A stretch of 64,000 nucleotides of DNA. Origin: Nematopogon swammerdamellus. Lineage: Eukaryota > Arthropoda > Insecta > Lepidoptera > Adelidae. The stretch is from positions 12,485,891 to 12,549,890 of the forward strand of contig OX336349.1 in the NCBI GenBank assembly GCA_946902875.1, written 5' to 3'. Shown piece by piece: positions 44,064-54,300 of the stretch (its first letter is position 1; each line of letters begins with the position of its first letter). The position numbers were made by a program, and so were the translations under genes. The notes beneath the pieces were generated by a model. That model did no database searches. It worked only from the letters and a program-made list of their open reading frames with translations, and had not been told where the DNA came from.

Positions 44064-45050
44064 CAACCCTGACCACCACGTTTAGCAAAATATTAGAATA
44101 AGGCAATATCAAGCAGCAAGTAAGTAGGCACGTTCCACATTAATGTGGTGTAATAACATAGTGGAATAACCGTGCCAAGATGAGGTGTGGCTACCTGTCG
44201 CTCTTTAGCACCGCATATTACGACATTGCCGTTTATTACGTGCACGGGGAGAGACGCAGTGGGCCTATTATTTTCAAGTACTAGTACAAGTACTCAACAG
44301 TACTTTTCTCAATAATAATGTGAATTATGATAACAACGATAGTGTGTGTATGTACGTATGTACATCCTTTCTTTTAGACTGTAGCAGTTCTGGGAACACA
44401 CACTGCACAAACTTTATATCTGTAATTCTGTATACTGTATTGTCTCGTTTACTCGATGCTTAAGGGTTTCGACATACTAAATCTCAAGTAAACAGAAATA
44501 CCACACACTCACCGAAACCAACGCTTCTGAAATATGTCTTTAGTTAATCATGATCTCAAATATATGTGGCTTTTGTGAGAGAATATAGGTATTATGTACC
44601 AATCCACTTACATGCCGAGAAAGGCCTTCAATCATTTTTGCGCCTGCGAAGTGATTCGATATATTATGTACTTATTATATACCTCCTGGTGAAATTGATT
44701 GACTGGCTGTCTATTTATTTCATCGGGGTGCAAGCATTTGTGCTTGTAAGTATGTAAGTAGTTGTAGGTACGTATAATTGAGCCTCGTTCAGGAATTCTT
44801 AGTATTATGGATCACGGTATGGCGTGCCACAAAGGTCTTTGACACGAAACATAGAAAACCATTGCCATGGAATCGACATGATTATTATCAATCAATAATC
44901 ATCAATACATAATATAATAATAAAAAATGCAAACCGACTAATTTGTTCAAAAAAACAAGTAAGAGTATAATTATTTTTTTGTTTTGTTACTAAGAACATA
45001 CATTGTTTTAAAAAGTTGTCATGAGGTCGGTGGCAAAACCGGTGACGTAC
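44064..45050. other. AT-rich intergenic stretch
   Basis: No gene or recognised element. Confidence 0.55.
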
Positions 45051-45067
45051 CGGCGGCGGCGGCGGCG
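45051..45067. repeat. CGG microsatellite
   Basis: CGGCGGCGGCGGCGGCG, under six units. Confidence 0.9.
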
Positions 45068-45132
45068 ACATTCCAGGTACGAATTCTGGTCGATTTTGTA
45101 ATACATTTTAGGTAATCTATAAGAGAAGCCAT

Positions 45133-45275
45133 ATATTTCCTAATTTTTCACCCTGTAGTTTTGGAGGAATTTCCTAGGAAATGAATGTATTAAAGAACCT
45201 TTGACAAAATATTTTAAACATATCCTAAATTGTATACATTTCCTAGGAATTGTACACAAATTTCTAGGTTTCATA
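45133..45275. repeat. Cluster of TTTCCTAGG motifs
   Basis: ATTTCCTAGGAAAT (45169-45182, a perfect palindrome), TTTCCTAGGAA (45239-45249) and AATTTCTAGGTTT (near 45,259), with a partial ATTTCCTAA near 45,135, lie in a 140-base stretch. Meaning unknown. Confidence 0.5.
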
Positions 45276-45439
45276 CATTTCAAGTAATATATGTAATATT
45301 TCTTTTTTCCGTGCGGAGCTTATTTTGTTTATTGTTGTTGTAGATTGACGTAGCGTTATGTATGATTTATATTCTAAAAACATCTTGGGACGTGACAGAA
45401 TGTACCGTACCGTGTGGGGCTGGTACTTTAAAAGAATAG

Positions 45440-45712
45440 AAGAATAGCCCTACTGCATCTCTCCCCGTGTATGTCGTAAAAGGCGACTAAGGGATATGAC
45501 TCCCTTCTTATATTACTAGGTGGTAGGGTTTAACCCGCCCGGGTTGATACCACCACACTGAATGAAAGGTCGGTCGAAACGGCTATGTAAATAGTTTGTG
45601 TCTGCCGTCCAGTTCAGTGTAGCCGGCACGACCTAAGGGAAGCACTGACGTGGCACCAAGTTCATTCGGTGTTATGGGCTGACATCACGGATGTTTTAGG
45701 TGATGTAGCCAA
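45440..45712 (+). mobile_element. SINE family A copy
   Basis: It contains CTGCATCTCTCCCCGTGTAT, GTCGTAAAAGGCGACTAAGG, TAGGGTTTAACCCGCCCGGG, GTCCAGTTCAGTGTAGCCGG and GGTGATGTAGCCAACCG. The normal end (GTGTCAGTTTCCATAAAA) is replaced by an inverted tail (next entry). Confidence 0.8.
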
Positions 45713-45715
45713 CCG

Positions 45716-45752
45716 TTTTTTTAATGGAAACTAACAGTTTCCATTAAAAAAA
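45716..45752. repeat. Inverted SINE tail hairpin
   Basis: TTTTTTTAATGGAAACT (45716-45732) and its exact complement (45736-45752) enclose AAC. The right arm is the normal family A tail; the left arm is the same tail inverted. Confidence 0.85.
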
Positions 45753-46259
45753 ATTTAACAGTGTAAACCGGTAAAGTGGTTCTCGAGTTATATGTACATT
45801 CTTATAATGATTTTTTTTCTGTTGTTCCTTTCAGCAACATGGCAATCTGTTTCAAAAACAATAAGCCACAAATTTGTTTGATTTAAGTCAATCTGTATAT
45901 TATGTTGTATTTTTTTGGGAGTTCCTAATTTTGAAGGATTCAGACGGAATACTCCCATTAACTTGTAGAAAATCTGTTGCTCGATCTCGAGATATCGTTC
46001 CGTTTCAGTCGCACATGTTGAAGGCCACCCTCTCCGCTCAACGCCAGTGCAAGTTCATTCACGTGTTGTGATAGTCTCTTTTGATTTTGTATGCTGTACT
46101 GGGCTATTTCTTGCTTGACAGTCTTTATGTTAAGATCGAGGTATATATACGCATACGGGTCTCTATTGGGACCCGTACAGACACAAGTGGAGAAAAAGTA
46201 ATTTTAGTTCTTAGGTTAAGACATTTAATATGTATTTCAATATGGCCCTAGTTGGCTGA

Positions 46260-46297
46260 AATAAATAGATAAATAAATAAATAAATAAATATATATT
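46260..46297. repeat. AAAT microsatellite
   Basis: (AAAT)n tract abutting the broken reverse transcriptase. Confidence 0.85.
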
Positions 46298-47063
46298 TGT
46301 TGCTGATGCATTGTGGGACATTTAAGATAGTTCTCAAGGTTTTGCTCTGGAATCTCTCAAGTATTTCGATGTTGCTGGTGCTGGCTGAGCCCCATAGTTG
46401 GATACCGTATGTCCAGATTGGTTTTATGATTGCTTTATATACCATCATTTTGCTGTTGTCATTTAACTGAGAGTGGCGTCCGGTTAACCAGTATAGGCTG
46501 CGCAGTTTAGCATCAAGTTGTTTTCTCTTTGTCCAGATGCTTTCGCCATGTTAATCTTTTGTCCAAGTGCATTCCCAAGTATTTCGCGTGATCTTCTTGA
46601 GGGATTTCTTCGTCGTTTAGTTTGACTGGAGGGCAAGTTTCCTTTCTAAGTGTAAACGTTACGTGTGTAGACTTGCCCTGGTTTGCTTTTATTCTCCGCC
46701 GTTTAAGCCATTTTTCTACTTCGTCTAAATGTTTCTGCAATGTGTGCGAGGCAGTTTCCGGGTTAGTATGAGTTGATAGGAGGGCGGTATCATCAGCGTA
46801 AGTCGCAGCCGTCGTGTCCTCAGATGTTGGTAGGTCTGCAGTATAAATAAGGTACAGTATTGGCCCCAATATACTGCCTTGTGGGACCCCTGATTTTATC
46901 TCTCGGAGAGCTGAACATTCGTTGTTGTATTTGACCTGGAAACTTCTCTTGTCGAGGTATGATTTGAGAATATGTAGAAATGAGTGTGGAAGCAAATTTT
47001 TCAGTTTGTACACTAGGCCTTCATGCCAGACTTTGTCGAACGCTTGACTTATGTCACTTATTC
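46298..47063 (-). pseudogene. Jockey-type non-LTR retrotransposon reverse transcriptase fragment
   Basis: The minus-strand frame from about 47,063 starts ISDISQAFDKVWHEGL (reverse transcriptase motif A), continues through SGVPQGSILGPILY and ATYADDTALL (the catalytic YADD), and reaches YLGMHLDKRLTWRKHL. Near 46,525-46,535 the frame shifts by one base, and the thumb-like region (KPIWTYGIQLWG, RFQSKTLRTILNVP) continues in another frame to about 46,298. Both ends are missing: no endonuclease, no N-terminal ORF1, no proper C-terminus. The 3' side ends in an AT microsatellite. It is an inactive, 5'- and 3'-truncated copy. Confidence 0.9.
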
Positions 47064-48070
47064 TTATAATGACGTGCGTTACACTGCCGTAGAAACTTTA
47101 TTTATTAGGATTGAGCATTCTTAAGCAGTAAGACTGCACTCGAACTTGTCACAATTTGTTCTACACAATTTTCTCTATGTCTCCACGGAGTAATACCAAA
47201 GTTGGCAACGCACTGTCCAGCGGGCACCCTCGTTAGCAGTGCAATTCTCGTCAATTGGAGGCTCGACCGGTCCTGCCTTGCATATTAATCGCTCCAGCGA
47301 CCCTGGCTGAATTCAGAATGGCTTCTGTTAGCGCAGAAGCCTCTAGGGGGCAATGATTTAAATCCGCCTTACATTCGGGTATTTTTATTTGGTTCGGGCG
47401 GGGGATGGCCACCCCATTTGTGACACTTTTATGCGGTGATTATTTGACAAGTACGGTCGGGTGGAGGTCCGCAGGATTAGTAGGCGTCGAAGAAATGGAA
47501 ACTCTTAGTAGGCATTTGTAAGCATAGTCTATTACATTGTTTCTGAAAATGCTCCCTGCATTTTAAAATAATACGACATTCGAAAGGATTTTAAGAATAA
47601 TAAAAAAAAAGAAAACAGTTTGATTTTGTTACATATAAAAATATGCATCGTATATTCAGACAGAACATTAGAGCACTCTTTATATAATGATGATCTGTTA
47701 GTATAGATATATCGATATCTAAGATCAGAACTATGGTAAATGTGCAGATGGTATCTTACACAGGGTTGACATCTTTTTACCCGACTGCGTGAAGCAAAAA
47801 GGAGGGTTATTTTTTCGAGTGTATGTATGTATGTACTCGTATAGGTCATATATTTCTATTTCTGTGTCACTCCCTGTAGCGTAAATGGCTTGATGGATTT
47901 GAACATATGAGATGTCGTTGAATTCTTCTCACTTGTGCGAGTGTCATAGCTTACCACATTTTTCCATTCAAAATCCCCATCGAGTGGGCTATCATTGGAA
48001 AGCGATTTCAAAAAGATACCACACTTAAAGGTTTAGAATGAAAATGAATGAAATAAAATTAAACATTTAT
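47064..48070. other. Intergenic, no gene seen
   Basis: It contains ACCCGACTGCGTGAAGCAAA near 47,779 followed by a TGTATGTATG tract, similar to the start of a widespread moth repeat. The frame 47532-47849 (minus) is AT-driven. Confidence 0.5.
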
Positions 48071-48073
48071 AAA

Positions 48074-48228
48074 ATCCGACTGTTAAAAAATGCAGCAAAC
48101 AAGGAAAAATCAGTAAAAAATTATATAGTTGGGCGTGTAGAAGGATTCGAATAGACAGATATCCCCAGTATATAATTTTTCACTGATCTTTCCTTGTTTC
48201 CTTAATTTTTTTGCAGTCGGGTTTTATA
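48074..48228. mobile_element. Hairpin element with ~50-bp inverted arms
   Basis: CCGACTGTTAAAAAATGCAG and the following 30 bases (48077-48125) are inverted at 48171-48222, ending GCAGTCGG, at roughly 85 percent identity around a ~45-base centre. Non-coding. Probably a MITE. Confidence 0.6.
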
Positions 48229-49070
48229 ATTTTGGCATATTTTTTTTTCTAGAATAGGATAAGAAAAAAAACTTTATATGTAAACTGTAAATTATTTAGT
48301 TGACCTAATTGACATCAAAAGGCGTATGAACTGTCCGCTGACATTTTAGTCAACCGCCAACCTACGCTGCACTACGCAGAACGAACGAGTGAACAATCCT
48401 CCGGTTGAGCACCTCCTCACGGCTAAACAGTTGGGTTACAGAGAAATCAGCCGTCATGCCCAACTCAACTAAACTGTTTAGTTGGTGATACAATCGGTCG
48501 TGTAGCCGATCCCTCAAGTAATATGCCGTCGTTTATTATAACGAAGCCACAAGGTCTTGAATCTTACGAGGAACCATTACAAGCGCATAGGTACGTACTG
48601 GGAAACATCATAAGGGAATATAGACCGTTATATATATTTAGATAGAGATACGCATAAAGTTATCCACAAAAGCGAAATACATACATAAATAAAACCATTT
48701 GTAGGCACCATAAAACATATCTTCGCCACTCGACGAAAGGAAAAATAAGAGAGCTATTTAAGCTCAGCAGTTCGCCCGATTATATTCGTTCGTGTTGTGT
48801 TATTCATGCAAGGTTTCGTCGAGTCTTAGTAGCAAACAACCTCAAATTCCAACTATTATAAATATGAAACTTTGTCTCTGTGTGTTAGTTTAATTAAAAC
48901 GAAATTGATAGGGGATTAACTTAGGGGTAGCTGGTTTAGAACAGCGTTGGCTATAAACAATTACAATATTGAAATGAAAATAAGTTTTTGAGTTCTAAAT
49001 TTGAATAATTTTTACACAAAGTGTTCAGCGCAGCGAGCAGGGTGAATGGACAGACAGACAGACGAAGTCT
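48229..49070. other. Intergenic, nothing recognised
   Basis: A short GGACAGACAGACAGACGAAG run precedes the SINE at 49,071. No gene. Confidence 0.55.
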
Positions 49071-49266
49071 CTTTTTTTTTTTATGGAAACTGACACGGTT
49101 GGTTACATCACCTACAACGTCCGTGATGTCAGCCCTTAACACAGGGTGAACTAGGTGCCATGTCAGTGCTTCCCCCTTTGATCGTGCCGGCTACACTGAA
49201 CTGGTCGGAAAACACAAACTATTTACATAGCCGTTTAGACCGACGACGTTTCATTCAATGCGGTGG
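49071..49266 (-). mobile_element. SINE family A, 5'-truncated copy
   Basis: T-run, ATGGAAACTGACACGG, ACGTCCGTGATGTCAGCCC and GTGCCGGCTACACTGAACTGG, closely matching the copy at 34,395. It stops after TTTCATTCAATGCGGTGG. Confidence 0.85.
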
Positions 49267-49950
49267 TCTCTTCGTAGTGGTCACTTTATAGCAATTATAA
49301 AAAGTAAAAGGAAATCATGTGTCTTGAATATTTTAATTATTTTAAAATGTGGTAAAACTAACTACGTTTGCATTTGAAGATAATAATCTGAAGACGAAAT
49401 TTCACCCCAACGAAGCCGCGAGTCGCGCTGGTATATATAACTTTTGTACGTTCCGAACTACAATGTCCTTTCCGGAAACGAGGTCGCCAGACATTTCAAC
49501 TCACACTCAAACAGGGAGGTTCCTTTGCACCCAGTAAACAATGCTTCCGTCATTGTGTATGTATGAGTTTTGGGTTCTAAAGATGAATTTATAATTATGA
49601 AAAAAAGTTAGAAAAATATCGTCGAGTTCTTCGCACTTCACTTTCCTACTTACGCAATATACCTTGGTAATTGATATTTTATTAAATGTAATTTAATACA
49701 GTCATTCAGTCTAAAAACTACTTGTCAAACGCCCTATTCCGAGCTTCGTAGACGGTTTGTGGGACATGCTAAAAGAGTTTGACAAGGTTCTAGAGGTGTT
49801 CGCTTTTAAAGTCTGATTGTTTCTATCAACTGTTCCTGTTTTCAACCCCTGACGCAAAAGGAGCGGTGTTCTATTGAATAGTTACTTGCTTATGACGACT
49901 TTCACCTGTTCGACGAGATGCTGCTTCTTCTAGCCTTTTGAAATATCACT

Positions 49951-50120
49951 TCGATCACAAATTATTGTTTTCGTCCGTTCAATGATTGTCCGACCGCAAG
50001 ATATTGTATAGGAAAAGATGCTAAATAGGCAACTAGTAAGCGATTAAGGCACTATCATGTGTCATGTATTTCTTGTCTTCGGACGATCATTGAACGGACA
50101 ACGATACAACTCGTGATCGA
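49951..50120. mobile_element. 170-bp inverted-repeat element
   Basis: Arms 49951-49993 and 50079-50120 are inverted copies (the inner 21 bases, starting GTCCGTTCAATGAT, differ at one position; the outer half is less conserved). The spacer is about 85 bases and non-coding. Probably a MITE; no clear target duplication. Confidence 0.6.
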
Positions 50121-50686
50121 TACGTCTGTCTCTATTAATTTTCGGACAGTGAGTACATAATATCACACGTCATTCTATTGGCGGTTTGCGCTTTGTTATT
50201 CTACGTTTTTCTGTCCATCCGTTTGTTTTGTTGTCCTTACAGTGTCGTTACCGACACTTCCCTCCTTTATGTAGGCACTGTCTGCCCTGATTGCATCCGG
50301 TTGCCCTTTGTTTGGCTCGACGGAACAATTCGTGTCTCGACAACAATTTCGCGACAAAGTGCGATCGCGAGCAATTGTTGCGAGGTTTTGGAATTTGGTT
50401 TTGGTGCCGTCACGATGATGGACGCTTTTGAGGGTACAACAAGTAAAAGTGAGGCTGAAATTGTTTTAACTAGGTTTAGCACAGACCCATTTCCAATTTG
50501 CTCGGGTACTAATGGACACTGAAGAGTACCTACCTCAAATTTGTGTCCCCGTAAATGATGTATACAAAGTTTCAGCGATATGTCACATGACCTGAATGAG
50601 AAATTATAAAAAGTGGCATTATTTTAATTTGAAATTCGTGCGAATACATACCTACGAAGATTATGAGATAAAAAGTAGTAGCAAAG
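50121..50686. other. Flank of the LTR element; unassigned frame
   Basis: A plus-strand frame ending at 50522 is open for about 114 codons but lacks an ATG near its start and any domain I recognise; the opposite strand is also open. A small hairpin AGTGTCG/CGACACT lies at 50241-50258. Not called as a gene. Confidence 0.45.
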
Positions 50687-50691
50687 ATGTT
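50687..50691. repeat. Target-site duplication (left)
   Basis: ATGTT directly before the left LTR, identical to 57632-57636. Five bases is the usual size for BEL/Pao integration. Confidence 0.9.
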
Positions 50692-51185
50692 TGTACCTTA
50701 GAAATGGACTGTATGAAATTTCTCGCCGCAGATACTCGAACCTATGGACTTACCTCCGTCCGTGCCCAGCAGGCAGTCACCGCCACACACCCACAACGTT
50801 CTACCAGCGCAGCGTCCAGCCAGAGTTCTCTAGCAGTTCACAGCACTGAGCCACCGATCGCGTGCACACAACCACCGGGCGTATAAGGCGCAAACGCCGC
50901 GAGGACTGCCACCACGGCACACACACGACGAGCACAAGGAACGCGTGCCTCGTCCGAAAGAGCGACAGAAAACGACTGTCGCCGCGGCTGTTGGTGCTCG
51001 GCTCGCCAAAGTCGCGGGTAGTTTTGGTAAACTAACCCATTGACACACGCACAGAGAGCCACGAGTATCGAGCACTGCGGCGGCAACGCGATAATAGACC
51101 TTATGCAGCGGGCATAAGGTCCAACACAAAATATTCCTGGTACTTCCGAACGGCTACACATAAATACATGGAACTGTACGGAACA
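50692..51185 (-). repeat. 3' LTR of the BEL/Pao element (494 bp)
   Basis: It begins TGTACCTTAGAAATGG and ends CTGTACGGAACA in plus orientation, so it is TG...CA both ways. It matches the right LTR base for base as far as I can read, except that 50934-51050 (117 bases) stands where the right LTR has 12 bases. A perfect hairpin GACCTTATG/CATAAGGTC lies at 51097-51121. Confidence 0.9.
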
Positions 51186-51200
51186 TACCGGCCACCTTGA
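51186..51200 (-). promoter_or_regulatory. Probable polypurine tract region
   Basis: On the minus strand AAGGTGGCCGGTA directly precedes the 3' LTR. It is only partly purine, but it sits exactly where plus-strand DNA synthesis of the element must be primed. Confidence 0.45.
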
Positions 51201-51399
51201 AAGAATACTTTCAATACTACACAAATTTGAACATAAAGGACATTTACAACAAACGGATACCGGAAACCATAAACCTTTACATACAAACACAACGCGTAGT
51301 GCGCAGAAACATAAATACAGATTTAATATATATATACACACAACTTAACTAAGGACTGCACAATTAGTTGGGAAGGGGGCACAATTTCACCACTGGACG

Positions 51400-54300
51400 T
51401 TACATTATACCAGATGATGTGCGCACTGTCACTACTCTAGTTACGCCGTCCTTCCCGGGGTGCTTCCTTATGACGACACCTAACCGCCATTGCAATGGTG
51501 GCAAATTGTCATCCTTTATGAGGACGACAATACCCTCTTCCAAGGAACCCTTGCTTGAAGTCCATTTGCTTCGCTGTTGCAAGGTGTTGAGATATTCCCG
51601 ACTCCATCTTTTCCAGTAATTTTGCATAATTTGTTTCAATAGGTTCCATCGGCATAATCGATTGGGATTCACGTCAATTAAGTTCGGTTCGGGCATCGCA
51701 ACCAAAGGCTCTCCGATCAAGAAATGACCTGGAGTTAACGCTTGAGGATCAGAAGGATCATTGCTCAATGGACACAACGGGCGAGAGTTTAATATTGACT
51801 CCGTCTGACATAACAACGTATTGAACTCTTCGTACGTGAGCACTTGTTTCCCGACTACGCGAGCGAGATGATGTTTGCACGACTTGATACCAGCCTCCCA
51901 AATACCACCAAAATGAGAGCCGGTAGGGGGCTGAAAATGACATGTGATCCCGATTTCTGCACAAGATCGCACTAGTTCATCACCGCATTCACGATAAAAC
52001 TGTCGAATTTGTTTATAAGCACCTTGAAAGTTGGTGCCGTTATCACTGAACACGTCAGACACCATACCTCTTCTCGCAATCATTCGTCTAAACGCAGCTA
52101 GAAAGCACGCAGATGTTAGGTCTGTCACGAGTTCCAAATGAATAGCTTTGGTTGAGAAACATACAAATAAACAAATGTACGACTTGTGAACTTTAGCATT
52201 CCGAAGCCGACTAACACGCACTTGAAATGGCCCACCATAATCCACTCCGACCTTCACAAATGGCCTTAATTGCTGCACTCGTGCAGCCGGAAGGTCTCCC
52301 ATCTTAGGCTGACAACTTACAGGTTTGTTCCTGAAACATTTTATGCAGCGAAAGACTCGTTGCCTAATAACACTTCGCGCAGATAATATCCAATAATTCT
52401 GTTGTAGTATCGTTTGTAAGGTCTGTGCACCCGGGTGCAAATGAATTTTATGGTAATGGTCAATCAACAGTTGAGTCAATGCACTGTTTGGCAGGACGAT
52501 CGGATGCTTATAATCGAAATGCGCTCTGCTGTTTACGATCCGACCCCCGACGCGCAACACACCCTGTGAGTCGAGGAACGGACTAAGACGTTGCAAACGA
52601 TTCGAACAAAATTTTCCGTTTCGCAGTTGCGATAGATCCTGGGAGAATTCATGGTTTTGAATCAACCTTATCCATAACATTAACGCTTCCTGTAGCTCAC
52701 ACACTGTGAGATGACCGATCACGTGACTTCCTTGGTGTCGGCAGTTGTTCACGAATCTGCGACAATATGCCGTCACTCGTTGCAGCTTAGTTAAGGACGA
52801 ATATTTCTTTGGTAAATTCACCACAGACGTTTGATCATCATCATGTACACTGGTGAACACACGTATTGCGTTTGGCCGCCTCTCGACTTCAACATCACTT
52901 ATATCACCTCCTTCTTCACTGCTGGGCCATTCCTCACAAGCGAGTTTCAACCAACGAGGTCCCTCCCACCACAACGGATGGTTCAACAGTTCAGAAGGAA
53001 ACAAACCGCGCGAGGCACAGTCACCAGGATTATCGGCGGATCGCACATGACGCCAACAATCTGGAGGAACTATTGACTGAATTTCACTCACGCGATTCGC
53101 CACGTAGGTTTTCCAATGGTACGATGAACTCTTGATCCATGACAACACCACCGTACTGTCTGTCCACGCGACAATACGCGTCCATTTCACCCTTTCATAG
53201 ATGGCCTTGACGCGAGCCACCAAACGCGCTGATAACGCAGCTCCACATAACTCTAAACGTGGAATCGACACGCGTTTGAGCGGAACTATCCGTGATTTGG
53301 CAATCAATAATCGGACTTGTGTAGAGCCGTTCATGCACATTCGGATGTAGGCAACGGATCCGTAACCTCGCTCAGATGCATCCGAAAAAACATGAAGCTC
53401 GATTTCACCTTCAAGTGGAATTATCTGCCGAGGGAGACTCACAGATGTCAGTTCATTCAGCTCAGTTGTGAAGCGAGTCCACGCCTTTCCAATTTCTTTT
53501 GGAGGACTGTCGTCCCACCCTAGGCCCAATGTCCAGAGCTGCTGCATGAACGCCTTCGCCAATAAGGTAATCGGTGATAACCAACCTAGAGGATCATATA
53601 TCCTCGCTATATCCGAGAGAACACCGCGCTTGGTGAGCACTCCCGAACATGGATTGCAATGATAGGTAAAGGTGTCTGTAGCAGGGTTCCACTCTATCCC
53701 TAACACCTTGACCACCTTGTCTTCTTCGCCGTCGGCGAATTGCATCGCTACATCTGATGATGGAAGATGTGAGAGCAGCTCATTGCAGTTGCTCGTCCAT
53801 TTTCGTAGTTCGAATCCTCCTGCAAGACACAAAGAAGTCAATTGCTGCTGCAACGACAACGCAGCAGAAATTGACTCTGCTCCTGAGACGACATCATCCA
53901 CGAATGTGTCATTCATCAGCATGTGAGCAGCCATTGGGTAATTAGGACCCTCATCCTGAGCCAATTTATGCAATGTTCGCATTGCTAGGAATGGAGCACA
54001 GGACGTTCCATATGTCACTGTGCAAAGACGATATTCTTTTATCTCATCGGATGGAGAAGAACGCCACAGGATGCGCTGATAGTCCCGATCTTCGTTACGC
54101 ACAAGCACTTGGCGGTACATTTGCTTTATGTCAGCACAAAACACCACAACATGTACGCGAAAATTCAACACGATAGTCACAATATCGTTCTGTAACTTTT
54201 CTCCAATCATTAGAGTGTCATTCAGAGAGAGGCCGTTGCTTGATTTGCACGAACCGTCAAACACCACTCTTAATTTGGTAGTAGAACTTGATTCACGGAT

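Noticed and set aside
50838..51341. Cys-rich minus-strand frame in the left LTR
   Set aside because: It lies within and just beside the LTR, is disrupted in the other LTR by the length difference, and resembles no protein family I know.
52831..53135. Plus-strand frames inside the gag-pol region
   Set aside because: They are antisense shadows of a well-supported polyprotein.
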